NCBI GenBank assembly: GCA_025399215.1
Contig: MU621171.1
Location: forward strand, 1-63,774
DNA from: Globomyces pollinis-pini
Taxonomy: Eukaryota > Chytridiomycota > Chytridiomycetes > Rhizophydiales > Globomycetaceae
Direction: 5' to 3'
Length of the DNA stretch: 63,774 nucleotides
The notes beneath the pieces were generated by a model that saw only the letters and a list, made by a program, of their open reading frames with translations, ran no database searches and was not told the origin of the DNA. Both the position numbers and the translations under genes were made by a program. The stretch's first letter is position 1, and every line of letters begins with the position of its first letter. Below, one piece after another: positions 1 through 10,836 of this stretch.

Positions 1-1270
1 TAAAGAAAAAGTTTCACAGCACACCACAATTATTTAATTATTCAAATTTATTGACATTTTATTGAATAAATTATAAGAGTAACTATCTAAGCAACTCTTT
101 ATTTTTGGACAAACAGTCGAACTCTGCAATTATTAAAGACTTACAGTGAAGATTCAATACTCTGCTTCCATGTAGTTTGAACAATGAATAGCTATTTTCT
201 TTAATAAATTACTTTTTAACTCAAGACTCAAATTGAGTTCTCAAAATGAGTCGCCCCCAAGATATCAGAAATGTATGGATTCACCACGGATGAGTATGGA
301 AGACTCAAAACTTACTTGAAAAACCATAAGTAAAGACTGAGCCATCTGCCATCAGCACCTCAACGGTTTCCCCTGGACCAGTTATGAACCATATTTCTAA
401 TCAAAATACAGTCTCTGCTTATCCTCGCCAAATACATCCAGAAATTCAAGAAAGAAGAGAGTCCTCTCAGGAACTGAAATCCAATATCTATAACGAGGAG
501 AAGCCCCTTTGCGAAAAACAATACATGCCCAATATTTTACATTATGAGTCAAAGTTTGAATGATTTTTAAACAAATTTAGGATTTGATAAATGGTATCAT
601 TCGGTGCTCTATCTATACTACTTATATCCTTCCAAGATTTAGTTCTATTCTTCTTGGAATAACTTACTATGAGAGTGTCATACGAAGTTTTTTCAAGGTG
701 TGAATTGGCACCTTGTTAATATATTTCGGACAAACTTCTAGCATCCTACCATTTCCTTTCCAATGAATGGATATCAAGGTGAATCATTCATCTACTTTAT
801 TGAAGCCTGGATTTAAACTTAATGGAAAAATCTACCTTCCTGTCTCCTACTTTTTTGACTATTGTATATTTATGTACAAACAAGAATAAAAAAAAGTTCC
901 AAGACAAGGCCAAAGATACTAAGATCAACAGGAACAATTTGGAACATCCGAATAACAATAACAAATAACTCGTCTGCATCCATGTACTGAAAAAAAATCA
1001 TCACGATTAAGTTTAAAAAAACCGACATAAAAGAATTTCTTGGACTAAATTGAATTTGGAGATTAAATAATTTGTGTGCTATGTGTCAATAAGCTTTCAG
1101 TGGTTGGTTTTTTCCCGAACTACGTACAAGTACTTAATATCACTGGTAAAATTCAACATTCCAGTTTAACTGAAAACTCTGATTCACAAAAACCCTCAAA
1201 GTCAAAGGATGCTACTTATGGAGCAATATCTGTGTAATCTTGTGAAATGCTCGAAATTGACACCAATTTT
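1..1270. other. Intergenic, no gene recognised
   Basis: AT-rich sequence with no convincing coding region on either strand. The only open frame, on the minus strand near 800-980, is short, hydrophobic and low in complexity, and I do not accept it. A short stretch near 595-630 recurs around 32820-32855, so at least part of this interval is dispersed repeat. Confidence 0.5.
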
Positions 1271-1318
1271 CGGCGAAGTTCTGGCGAAGTCAATCTGGCG
1301 CAGTGATAACATATATAA
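1271..1318 (+). promoter_or_regulatory. Promoter of Lys-rich gene 1: three GGCGAAGT-like boxes and a TATA box
   Basis: Boxes at 1271-1279, 1282-1290 and 1296-1304 share the core GGCG(A/C)AGT. A TATA element (ATATATAA) follows at 1311-1318, 35 nt before the ATG. The same core recurs upstream of the paralogous gene at 5300. The boxes loosely resemble SBF/E2F-type GCGAA sites, but that link is inference. Confidence 0.5.
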
Positions 1319-1352
1319 AGAGGAAAATCTAACAATTTAATTCATAAAACCA

Positions 1353-2216
1353 ATGTATTCCATCAAGTCATTGGCTGTTATTGCCCTTCACTTGGCAACT
1401 GTAATTTGTTCTCCGCTACCAAAATCTGGTGTCGCTGTGGGTCAAGCATACAGTCTTGACCTTGATTCGAGCTATGATCAAGAATTCACTCCTATTTCTG
1501 CTTTTGATGGAGATGATGATGATGATGAAGATTATCTCTCAAGTGATCTCTTTGCTCCAGAGGAAGAGGAAGAAGAAGAAGAACATTTCTCTACTTATTT
1601 TGATGAAGATGATGATGATGAATCTCCATCTTTGAAAGCCGAAGAAGAAGATGAAGAAGACTTTTCCCCAGAGGTTGGTCCGATTGAAGACATCGAAGCC
1701 GATAGCAATGATGGTTCACTCGTTGGTTATGTTGATGGCGAAAGGTCTTTGAGTTCCTACAATGATGAAGAGTACGAATCACGCTCTTCATCTGTTTCTG
1801 CAGCAAAGAGAACCAAGAAAGTTAAGAAATCAAAGAAGGGCAAGAAAGGCAAAAAATCAAAGAAAGGAAAGAAGACTAAAAAGGGCAAGAAATCAAAGAA
1901 AGGAAAGAAATCAAAGAAGTCCAAGAAGAGCAAGAAATCAAAGAAGGGTAAGAAATCCAAGAAGGGAAAGAAGTCCAAGAAACCTAAAACCAAGAAGAGA
2001 GGTAAAAAGCCAGTTATGGACACTGTTGATGAAGACGATGATGTTGTTACTCCAGATTCCGATACCGATGTTGTTGAAGACCAACCTACTCCTCAAGATG
2101 ATTCCAACGACGATTCTATTTCTGAAGACGAAACGGCTGACTCGGAGGCAGAAGGTGAAGGTGAAGGTATTTTGACAGAAAGCTACGCCGAAGATGAAGA
2201 CGAAGATGATAATTGA
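1353..2216 (+). CDS. Secreted acidic/Lys-rich protein, copy 1
   Basis: This is a 287-aa intronless protein of unknown function. Residues 1-20 form a signal peptide (hydrophobic core, then CSP). Residues ~48-130 are strongly acidic (runs of D and E). Residues ~152-217 are a lysine repeat built from KKGKK and KKSKK units. The C-terminus is again acidic. A KR dibasic site (AAKRT) sits exactly where the basic block starts and another (KKRG) where it ends. A Kex2-type protease could therefore release a polycationic peptide from an acidic precursor; this is inference. The copy at 5300 is nearly identical through the basic block. I know no named family; biomineral or wall binding, or a cationic peptide, are all possible. 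Confidence 0.85.
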   Translation: MYSIKSLAVIALHLATVICSPLPKSGVAVGQAYSLDLDSSYDQEFTPISAFDGDDDDDEDYLSSDLFAPEEEEEEEEHFSTYFDEDDDDESPSLKAEEEDEEDFSPEVGPIEDIEADSNDGSLVGYVDGERSLSSYNDEEYESRSSSVSAAKRTKKVKKSKKGKKGKKSKKGKKTKKGKKSKKGKKSKKSKKSKKSKKGKKSKKGKKSKKPKTKKRGKKPVMDTVDEDDDVVTPDSDTDVVEDQPTPQDDSNDDSISEDETADSEAEGEGEGILTESYAEDEDEDDN

Positions 2217-2525
2217 AAAGGAAAAGATTCTGTGTTTACAGTTTTTTAATATAGGATTGGATCTATAATCTACTTCAAAATTTTGAGATGTATCATTTAA
2301 CTCTGATTCTGCATTACATACTAATTGACTTATGCCCTAAAGGATGAGAAGGAACACAAGAAGCAGTATAAGCATTATCTTTTAATCTATATAATAACAA
2401 ATGAATCTGTGGAAAGTTTGATACACAGTGTCAATCATTTGGTATAGCATAATGCGGAACAATGACTATACACCCCAAATCGTAAAGTGCAGTAGCTATT
2501 TCAACTTGATAATCAACCCGTACCT

Positions 2526-2792
2526 ATAATTGCAACTTATAAATATCTGGGAAAGATCATCAGATTGCACTGTATAATGTGTGATGAAATAATGGAATTT
2601 ACAACCGACTCACATTTACTAATTAATTGCCCTGCTTTTCAGAGAGATCGAGTAGAATCCAAACTAAATGAAGTGATTGACGAGACAACCCATTATATCA
2701 ACGTTTTATCTTCTATTAATGCATATCAAACTTTACCACAAATATATCAAGCGATTAATGCCACCGGACTAGGTAATGGGGCACATCTGTAG
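2526..2792 (+). pseudogene. LINE reverse transcriptase C-terminal zinc-knuckle remnant
   Basis: The open frame reads through a YKYLG segment and then a Cys-x2-Cys ... His-x4-Cys knuckle followed by PAFQRDR. This arrangement is the C-terminal zinc knuckle that follows the reverse transcriptase in many non-LTR retrotransposons. No ATG fits: the frame has only a TTG at 2565, and the polymerase domain itself is absent. It is therefore a decayed 3' fragment. Assignment rests on the motif pattern alone. Confidence 0.45.
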
Positions 2793-4048
2793 TAGAGCAT
2801 ACAACCAATCCAGCTAACGGAACCTACATCAAGAGCAGATGCCAAAGTCATTAAGGTAGTAGCAGTCAGAGTCACGTATTTCATTTTTAATTTTGAACTA
2901 CTGTATCTTGTGGGTATTTATACTCATCTTCAACGAGACACAAAGTTCCCGGTTCTAACATTTCATTATGAACACTCTCACAAAACATGCGAGATTAGTG
3001 TCCGTAAAGTTCACAGTTGTTGGCGCTTGTATTGAAGCATATCATAAATTACGTTTACATCATGCAACCCTCTGGACAAATATTTAAGAACCAATTTTTA
3101 AACTCATCAAAAAGTAGATTACGGCGGACCACCACTTTGTGTCAACTATGTGACCAGTTGATGATTAAATTATGAAACGACTATCTTATTTGCTTTGAAC
3201 AACTGGAATATCAGAATATCATCACAACTTATAAATATGGAACATTCAGATGAACCAGCACTAATGCTTTGCACGAGGTCCATCATAATTACCATTTTGA
3301 CCCTTTCGTAAAACATCGATGTTGCGGACCGTATTCACAACATTAGTCACTCGCCATGTTGACATGATGAAAATATAATCATAATTATCCACTTCATGGT
3401 ATCTTGTCACTGGATGGGTGTGTTGTGAAGAATAGATTCAATATCGCGTCAATTATTCTCGTACTATGGAGATCTAAAATTGAAATAAGATCTTCAATGA
3501 ACATGAAAATCGATCAACCTTGTAATCCAACAAGATACAAATTTTGGTAGGTCTTACGTTGTGTTTTTGTATTATTTTCGGCAGTGCACATTCATTCATT
3601 GTATTATGTAATATGAATTAAAAAACATAATACAAGGAGTTCTTTCATCCGCTGATTAGGAACAATAAAGAGCAAACCCATAGCAATAGCAATGCATAAG
3701 TTATTGACGTGACAGTTCTATTTTGTTTATCCAATAGACAGTCTTGCTGTTTGAATTACTTTTCATTAATCAAATTTCAATTAGAAAATCACCTATGGGA
3801 TCCAAGATTGAATGATGACTTAAAGAAGGGGTTTGTGGTCCTATCAAAAACGATCTAACACAAAGAAAACACAACCATTCTCCATATGTTTACAAATTGT
3901 TTGTACGTTTACCTTCAAATGCCTCCAAATAGATAATCAGTGGTAGCGTTCTCATCCTAAAAAGATCTGAGTACGTAAGTAAGAATAATTGGATTTACTT
4001 GAATAATCTCATTAACACAAGTCACATCGTACTACCCGCATTTTCATA
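2793..4048. other. Intergenic, nothing recognised
   Basis: About 1.25 kb of AT-rich sequence. I see no open frame with family features, no RNA gene and no clear repeat. Confidence 0.5.
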
Positions 4049-4144
4049 TTGTGTGGTACGACCCACGCTTCTCAAATATTAAGTATAAAGCGGCTGGGTC
4101 AATGGTTTATAAATGGACTACTTGGAGAACCTTCTACAACTATA

Positions 4145-4351
4145 ATGTCCAAATCACAAGCTCAATCTGCTCAAATGAAGTGTCAAAACTGTCTTTCGAT
4201 CACTGACACTAACGTAGAAACAAAATCAACTCCTTTTTGGGAGTCAGTACTAGGTTGGATGTGCTACTTTCCATGTTGTTGTCTTGTTCAGTCAGAAACA
4301 AAGACTACACACAAGTGTGATAAATGTGGAATAGTTCTTTCGACAAAGTAG
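4145..4351 (+). CDS. LITAF-domain (SIMPLE-like) small protein
   Basis: A 68-aa protein. It has an N-terminal CxxC (CQNC), a central hydrophobic stretch with Trp and Cys (WMCYFPCCC) and a C-terminal HKCDKC. Together these are the LITAF fold: a zinc site assembled from two CxxC motifs around a membrane-inserting helix, found on endosomal and lysosomal membranes. The open frame extends to 4049, but the internal ATG at 4145 is the likely start because the upstream residues have no family character. Many LITAF proteins carry a longer Pro-rich N-terminus, which could lie on an unrecognised upstream exon. Confidence 0.7.
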   Translation: MSKSQAQSAQMKCQNCLSITDTNVETKSTPFWESVLGWMCYFPCCCLVQSETKTTHKCDKCGIVLSTK

Positions 4352-5226
4352 AATCATCACTAGTGTAATTTTAATAAAGATGTTTCTCTCTTAAAATCAG
4401 TTTTCTAGTCTTGAACCAACCACAATTAATTCTTTGCTGATTGGTAGATAACAATAGAATACAAATTAAGATTTTGATCTCACTAAAAAGTCTTTCAAAT
4501 GGATTACAACAATTCAACACTTCACAGGTGTAGGTGTGAAAGAAACTATCTAATCTTTCAAACATACCACTTTGTTGTATCTATTTGAAGTCCTCGCGAT
4601 AAGATTTATTGGAAACTCCAATAGGGAATCCCGGGTTATTACAGTTTTTATTCCTTCTCTCTTAACTAACCAATTTTCATACGGTTCTGGTGTATTGCTA
4701 AACTAAGATATAACCAGGCTCAATGCTACCTGAAAAAACTTGTATGAGCTGAGCTGATAGACAAAGTCAGCCAAGCGAGATATCCACGATCATTAAAGGA
4801 TAATGGAAGCTTGAGGGGTTTGCATCTTCCCCAAACCATACTCATCCATCTGCTGATGGTTCTAACGTTAAGGAAATTGGTAGTAATTTAGCTCCAGCAT
4901 CAATTTGGTCACGCTTATATGTTGTGCATTAGCGCGATTACTGGATATGTATGTTCCTTACTTTATGATTTGTTCAGATGAAATAGATAAATCAATAAAG
5001 AATTCAAAAAATCAGGTGTATCTTTCAAACCAAATACGGGGTCTAGTGGAGACGAAGACTTGCAATATCGTGTTGATATATCCTTGTAAATGATCCACCA
5101 ACTTCAAAGCTAAAATGGCGGTACGGCACTCTGTTTGCAGAGAAAAAATGTATTAAAGGAACACGATGAGCTTAGAAATGTTTAAACACGCAGAAATTCG
5201 AGGAAATTCAACGAGTGGCGTTGTTC
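4352..5226. other. Intergenic, nothing recognised
   Basis: AT-rich sequence between the LITAF gene and the second Lys-rich gene. The 62-aa frame near 4905-5093 starts with a non-ATG codon and shows no motif, so it was not called. Confidence 0.5.
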
Positions 5227-5260
5227 TGGCGAAACGTCCTGGCGAAGTGAATAGGTTATT
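5227..5260 (+). promoter_or_regulatory. Promoter of Lys-rich gene 2: two TGGCGAA boxes
   Basis: TGGCGAAAC at 5227-5235 and TGGCGAAGT at 5240-5248 match the boxes upstream of the paralogue at 1353. An AT-rich TATTTAAA element follows at about 5254-5262, roughly 40 nt before the ATG. Confidence 0.45.
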
Positions 5261-5299
5261 TAAATTAAGAAAAACTATTATATTCAATTTGAATCAGTC

Positions 5300-6202
5300 A
5301 TGTATTCTATCAAATCATTGGCTGTGATAGCCCTTCATTTGGCAACCGTATTCGGTTCTCCTGTACCAAAATCTGATGTTGCTGTTGGTCAAGCATACAG
5401 TCTTGACCTTGATTCGAGCTATGATCAAGAATTCACTCCTATTTCTGCTTTTGATGGAGATGATGATGATGAAGATTATCTCTCAAGTGATCTCTTTGCT
5501 CCAGAGGAAGAGGAAGAAGAAGAAGAACATTTCTCTACTTATAACTTTGATGATGAAGAAGATGATGAATCTTTCTCTGCTGAAGATGATGATGAAGATG
5601 AGTCTTTCTCTGGGGAAGAAGAAGATGATGAAGACTTTTCCCCATCTTTTTCTGCTGAAGATGAAGATGATGAAGAATTTTCCCTAGAGGTTGACCCAAC
5701 TGAAGACACTGAAGCTACTACTGATGATGGTTCACTCGTTGGTTATATTGATGAAGAAAGGTCTTTGAGTGCCCATAATGATGAAGAGTACGAATCACGC
5801 TCTTCATCTGTGTCTGCAGCAAAGAGAACCAAGAAAGTTAAGAAATCAAAGAAGGGCAAGAAAGGCAAAAAATCAAAGAAAGGAAAGAAGACTAAAAAGG
5901 GCAAGAAATCAAAGAAAGGAAAGAAATCAAAGAAGTCCAAGAAGAGCAAGAAATCAAAGAAGGGTAAGAAATCCAAGAAGGGAAAGAAGTCCAAGAAACC
6001 TAAAACCAAGAAGAGAGGTAAAAAGCCAGTTATGGACACTGTTGATGAAGACGATGATGTTGTTACTCCAGATTCTGATACCGATGTTGTTGAAGACCAA
6101 CCTACTCCTCAAGATGATTCCAACGACGATGCAATTTCTGATGACGAAACCTATCCCACTGAGGTTGAAGGTTTCTCGCCAACTGCATACGATGAAGAGT
6201 AA
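5300..6202 (+). CDS. Secreted acidic/Lys-rich protein, copy 2
   Basis: A 300-aa paralogue of the gene at 1353 with the same plan: signal peptide, long Asp/Glu tract, KR site, Lys/Gly/Ser basic block and acidic tail. The basic block is almost identical at nucleotide level to copy 1. The acidic region differs by whole repeat units; this copy has additional FSxEDDDE-type units, giving a longer acidic segment. The last ~15 residues also diverge. High identity over the basic block beside a variable acidic block suggests recent tandem duplication plus repeat-unit change or gene conversion. Confidence 0.85.
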   Translation: MYSIKSLAVIALHLATVFGSPVPKSDVAVGQAYSLDLDSSYDQEFTPISAFDGDDDDEDYLSSDLFAPEEEEEEEEHFSTYNFDDEEDDESFSAEDDDEDESFSGEEEDDEDFSPSFSAEDEDDEEFSLEVDPTEDTEATTDDGSLVGYIDEERSLSAHNDEEYESRSSSVSAAKRTKKVKKSKKGKKGKKSKKGKKTKKGKKSKKGKKSKKSKKSKKSKKGKKSKKGKKSKKPKTKKRGKKPVMDTVDEDDDVVTPDSDTDVVEDQPTPQDDSNDDAISDDETYPTEVEGFSPTAYDEE

Positions 6203-6446
6203 AAGACCGACCCAGATGTTTGTCTATTTTTTCAATAAATGATTTGTCTAAAAAATCACTTGTGTCTTCAGTTTTTCTGTATTTTCTGATGGTGCTTATT
6301 ATGTCAATTGAGGATAAGGTTATTGAATCCAAAGTTAAAGTTGCACTCGTGGTATTTCTCTCTGTTATGTAGATATAGTGATTTAATGTGTTTATAATAA
6401 GAATGTTGACGAAACAAGAGAACTATTTTACGCGTTCATCAACAAC

Positions 6447-7111
6447 ATGGAGAGCAATGAGAATGACAGTACTGGAAAAGTTTTGCGATTGTTAAAAATA
6501 TGGATTCCAATTATATTAGTGATAGTGATAATAATTTCAGGGGCCTGTATATTTATGTTGATGGTTAATTGGATTCCACTTAGTGCAACAGACAGGGAAT
6601 ACTGGATAGAATTCAATTCTCAATTATTAAATGGTAATATCAGTGGGAGAACATTAATTGATATTTAGGAATATTTACTTTTACAGCCATAACGACCCAA
6701 CCTTTACGTTTTAGAATGGCCATTTGGACGTATAAATGGAGACATTCATCAGGGGAATCTAAAATTGAATACTCTAGTTTAATTGAGAAAGCTGTTCCTG
6801 GAATCAAACTCTCATCTAATGCAGTAGAGCCTGGTGATGAAAGGTTAGCATCCACCGATAAGGAGACTAATCATTTGGGAGTGACACCACGATGGAAATG
6901 GTATCTTATACTAACATTGTTGAATATGCAGTGTATATTTCAATACCCAGTAACTGTTGCTATGTGGGGTTGGATTGGTAGAACCAAAGAACGACCGAAT
7001 ATTTTGGTAGGAATCTGTGTTCCACTTAGTTTTTTAAGTATGTGTGTTGGTAGTGTATGGCCATTATTGTTGATGCGAAATCACAATATGCAAGTCCCAT
7101 TAACCAAATAA
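6447..7111 (+). CDS. DUF2985-like membrane protein, copy 1
   Basis: Two exons, 6447-6633 and 6669-7111, around a 35-nt intron, give 209 aa. There are three hydrophobic segments: a strong N-terminal one (~residues 18-40), a second in the C-terminal half around LLNMQCIFQYPV, and a third around VPLSFLSMC. Just after the first lies W-IEFNSQLLNG-IFT with a nearby QPLR, the hallmark of the fungal DUF2985 family, whose function is unknown. The inverted copy at 10028-10836 shares the same motifs and the same intron position. A plasma-membrane or secretory-pathway location is inferred. Confidence 0.75.
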
Positions 7112-7315
7112 ATGATTAACAATGGAAGTATTTAAATAATTCAAAGAGGGTCATAGATCTATGACCAAGTTTTAATATTCATTCATTACATGGTCGTTTT
7201 TATTAATGTCAGTGTGTGAATTTGTCTTTTTTTTTGATAACTTTTTTCATCACTTTTTTTCCAAATTCCCAAAAAATCAACAAAAAAAAAACAAATCAAA
7301 AAAACAAATAATCAA

Positions 7316-8951
7316 ATGGAAAACCGAAAAAGAAAACGATCGGATATCTTGTTATTTGAGGAAGGAGAAATTTGGGTGAAAAATAATGGATGGTGGCCTG
7401 CAAAGGTAACACTGATCATATCCTAAGTTTAGATTTTATCGGATTCAGAAATATCAGACGATATGCAACGTTTAAAACCTTCGAAATCTACTACTGTAGT
7501 TTATCCTGTCTTTATATTTGGAAAACATACCTTTATTTGGATATTACAGTCCGATTGTTCTGTCACTGCTCCAAAAGATAGAAATAAGTTAAACCACTCT
7601 GCTGGGTATGATATTGCTTTACAGGAACTGGATGATAAAGAACAATGGAAAACGTTGATTTCGAGATATATCAGTTTACTCGTCGCACCAAATTATCCCA
7701 CTATCAAGAAAGCTCATAAACCTAGGGTTATTGATCCTAAACTTTTAAAGCAATATGATCACGGTTCAGGTATAAATTTCTCGTCTAAATCTAGTTATCT
7801 GGGCGAGAATGAGCAGTTGGCCACATTGGTATTCACTTTAGCTTTTAATTAAACTTTAGGCCAGGTAACTTATTGTTTTTCTAATGAAATGTAGCTTTGG
7901 TGATAAATGAATCAGATATTCCAGCGCATGTGCCTCTAAAGACACCTAAAGATCCTCACCTTCACCACTGTGTTCGATTTTTTGGAGAAGACACATAGTA
8001 ATATATTTACCTATTTATTTTAGTGCTTGGATTCATTTACGAAGTATTCTACCGTACACAATGGAGTTGGAAGAAGTGAAAAAAGTGAATGTAAAGAAAC
8101 ATCTTTGGAGGTACACTACACCATTGTTTGAAATTGCGACTGCGGAGGTGCATGATTATGTCAATAATCGTGATTCCAAAGTTGATGTACAGAATGCGAG
8201 TGTGGAATTATGTGTTCCCGATCAACTTGATACTCCTGACGATAAATTTTCCGAAGATTTAAAAATATCAGTTGTTGAAGAGGAAAATATTGAAGCACCA
8301 TCTCCTGTTGATTTACAGAGTATAAATGACATTCCATCTCATCAGACTTTGGAAACTGATGATCAGGAAGTTGATGAGATACAATCTAATGTTGCAAATG
8401 ATTTACCAGACACCAATCTTGTTCAACCAACCGAAGATGTGACTCTTGATACGAAATTGACCATTCCAGTTGAATCAGAGGCTGATGATCTACAGGTTGA
8501 TATAGATTCAAATATGGTGAATGCTGAAAATTGTGACGATATGAACGTGGAGGAGAAAGGATTATCTTTAGCTGTTGAAATGAATGAAATTGAAGTGGAG
8601 GTTTTGCCACCAGAACAAAATGTGAATCAATGTGATGTGGATCCGTCAGACAGTGGTGAACCAGCTGTTGATACAGATATAATTGATCAGCCAATGATAG
8701 AGATAACAGATCAGAATACAGGAGCAAGTGAGGTAGAAGCTGATCCGCTGGAGATAGATGCAAACAACAAAGTATATCCAATTGAAAAGAGTGATTTTTT
8801 GGAGGATATTCAACATGATATCAAGTCACAAATATCATCCAGGTAATTTACAATATCTTATTTTAGTATAACGATTTCTAATGTGATGTTTTTTGCTGGT
8901 GATGATGGTAATTCTGATGATGATATATTCGCGACGACTGATGAAGATTGA
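7316..8951 (+). CDS. Twin-PWWP-domain chromatin protein
   Basis: Seven exons: 7316-7405, 7433-7769, 7795-7828, 7860-7864, 7895-7997, 8024-8842 and 8867-8951, giving 490 aa in one frame. PWWP domain 1 has IWVKNNGWWPAKI near residues 19-31 and VFIFGKHTFIWI near 54-65. PWWP domain 2 has VIWARMSSWPHWPAL, then CVRFFGEDTYAWIHL. The C-terminal half (from residue ~200) is acidic and low in complexity. PWWP domains bind methylated histone H3 tails and DNA, so a nuclear chromatin-reader role is likely. No catalytic domain is visible. The second WPHWPAL motif is assembled across a 5-nt exon. Introns are 27, 25, 31, 30, 26 and 24 nt. Confidence 0.8.
7860..7864 (+). other. 5-nt microexon inside PWWP domain 2
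   Basis: The bases GCCAG lie between a 31-nt intron (7829-7859) and a 30-nt intron (7865-7894), both GT-AG. Including them yields HWPAL, the expected PWWP core. Skipping them shifts the frame into an early stop. Both introns have the size usual in this window. Confidence 0.7.
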
Positions 8952-9124
8952 ATTCATTTTTAATTTTTTTATAAATATAATCTGTAAATTGTTTTAATTA
9001 TTGACTCCGATTTGATTTCGTTTTTCAACCCGATATTTTCATTTCGGTTTGTAAAGAAAAAGATGGAAAAATTCAATGGAATTCAAGAACTTTCCAAATT
9101 AATTCAAAAGTCAATCAGAACAAA

Positions 9125-9928
9125 ATGTTTACTGGAATAGTAGAAACTCTTGGAAAAGTATCATCAGTACATCAAATGGATATGAGTGAAGCTGGTGGAT
9201 GTGGATTTTCTTTAGTCATTGCTGATGCTGAAGTGGTATTAGAAGATGTTCATTTAGGAGATTCTATTGCATGCAATGGTGTATGTTTAACTGGTATTCT
9301 ACCCAATCATTAAGTATATTAGTAACTGAATTTGATGAAGATAAAAATTGGTTCAAAGTTGGTTGTTCCCCTGAAACATTACGTAAATCAAATTTGGGTA
9401 AATTGGTGGTGGGAGATCAAATCAATTTAGAAAGAGCACTCAATGGAATGGTGAATCTATAAATTTTTTAATTTTAGACAAGATTTGGTGGTCATTATGT
9501 TCAAGGTCATGTTGATACTACCGTTAAGATTGTATCTTGTAAACCAGATGGGAATTCTTTATTATATCATTTTTATGTGAATCCACCAACAAATGAAAAT
9601 GAATCCGATTATTTAGCTTATATTATTCCAAAAGGTTATGTATGTCTTGATGGTACTTCATTGACTGTCATTGATGTTGATTGGGATAAACGTTTATTTA
9701 GTATCATGATGATTGCATATACACAAACAAAGTAACATGAAATTATTTATTGATTGTAGGGTTGTCATGCCTTCCAAGCAAGTGAATGATTTGGTTAATC
9801 TGGAAGTGGATCAAGTTGGAAAGTATGTGGAAAATATGGTAAAGGGTATGATTGCAAGTGGTAAAGGACCTATCGTAGATATGGTTGAAAATTGTGTTAA
9901 AAGAATTTTGGACAATAGGGACAAATAA
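9125..9928 (+). CDS. RIB5: Riboflavin synthase
   Basis: Four exons: 9125-9293, 9323-9450, 9478-9731 and 9760-9928, giving 239 aa, the usual length for the fungal enzyme. It catalyses dismutation of two 6,7-dimethyl-8-ribityllumazine molecules into riboflavin and the pyrimidine precursor, the last step of riboflavin synthesis. Domain 1 begins MFTGIVETLG and carries GDSIACNGVCLT, with the VTEFD and PETLR motifs following. Domain 2 begins FGGHYVQGHVD. The C-terminal helix matches NLEVDQVGKYVE. All three introns (29, 27 and 28 nt) are placed unambiguously by the conserved protein sequence. Confidence 0.93.
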
Positions 9929-10027
9929 ATGCATTTTTGTTGAATCTACTACCATGATGTTGTCAAACAATAATTTCAATTGAATAGGTATCGTATCAAA
10001 AAATAATAAGTTTTATTTTATAAATTA

Positions 10028-10836
10028 CTATTTTAGAGATTTTGAATTCCGATCGAGTAAAACTGGCCAAACGGTAGAAATGATCATTGATAAGAAACTG
10101 AGAGGGACAAAGATACCTACGATAATAGTAGGTCGATCAGTAGGATGGTTTACCCAAACCCATTGAACATACGTGACTGGATACTGAAAAATACATTGAG
10201 TATTAAGAAAGAAGAGAATTAGAATCCATTTCCAAGTAGGTGTGACTGTACGTTGAGGTTTTTCAAATGAAGTCACGGTTTGAACAGATGAATTTGAAGA
10301 TGATACTTCATGACAATGTCCTACTTTACAAGATTCCATATTTACAGCAACATCATCATCGGAATTTGTTTTAATGGCCTTGACTTGATTTTGTAAACCT
10401 GGATTTAATTTATCAGTTGATAAATGAATCAAAGGCATCACGTTATTTATCTTTGTAGCATACATATTTTTGTCTTCACCATCAGAATGGAACCATTTAT
10501 ACGTCCAGTAAATCATCATCAACCGAACCGGTTGACTCAATAAAGCCGTGATCGTAAAAATACCTTTCATTTTAAAAATAATTTGATAATACCTGTAAGT
10601 ATTTGAGAATTGATTTCAATCCAAAGAATCTTATTTTCACTCGTTAATGGTATCCAATCCACCATGACCATGAAAATGATAGCACCAGAGACGACGATAA
10701 TTGTTGTTAAAATCAATCCCATCATATTTGCCAATGTCAATTGCGATTTGATAATGGTTGATACAGTGGGTTTAGATTTCTTGATATCTAAATCCATTTG
10801 AATTCCTTTCTCTACAAAACAAACTTCATTCATCAT
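10028..10836 (-). CDS. DUF2985-like membrane protein, copy 2
   Basis: Minus-strand gene with exons 10836-10593 and 10563-10028 around a 29-nt intron, giving 259 aa. It matches copy 1: N-terminal hydrophobic helix, WIEINSQILTG-IFTIT, QPVR, WTYKW and two C-terminal hydrophobic segments including QCIFQYPVT. It has a longer, charged insertion (residues ~140-190) before the second hydrophobic segment. It lies convergent to copy 1, with the PWWP and riboflavin synthase genes between them, so the pair looks like an inverted duplication. Function unknown. Confidence 0.75.

Noticed and set aside
27..1260. Possible further exons of a gene upstream of the first Lys-rich gene
   Set aside because: No open stretch with GT/AG boundaries gave protein-like sequence in any frame I tried.
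1757..2023. Long minus-strand frame rich in Phe and Leu opposite the Lys-rich block (also 5743-6039)
   Set aside because: It is the complement of the AAG/AAA repeat, low in complexity, and appears in both copies only because the plus strand is conserved.
4905..5093. 62-codon plus-strand frame
   Set aside because: Non-ATG start, no motif, no neighbouring exon, composition like the surrounding non-coding DNA.
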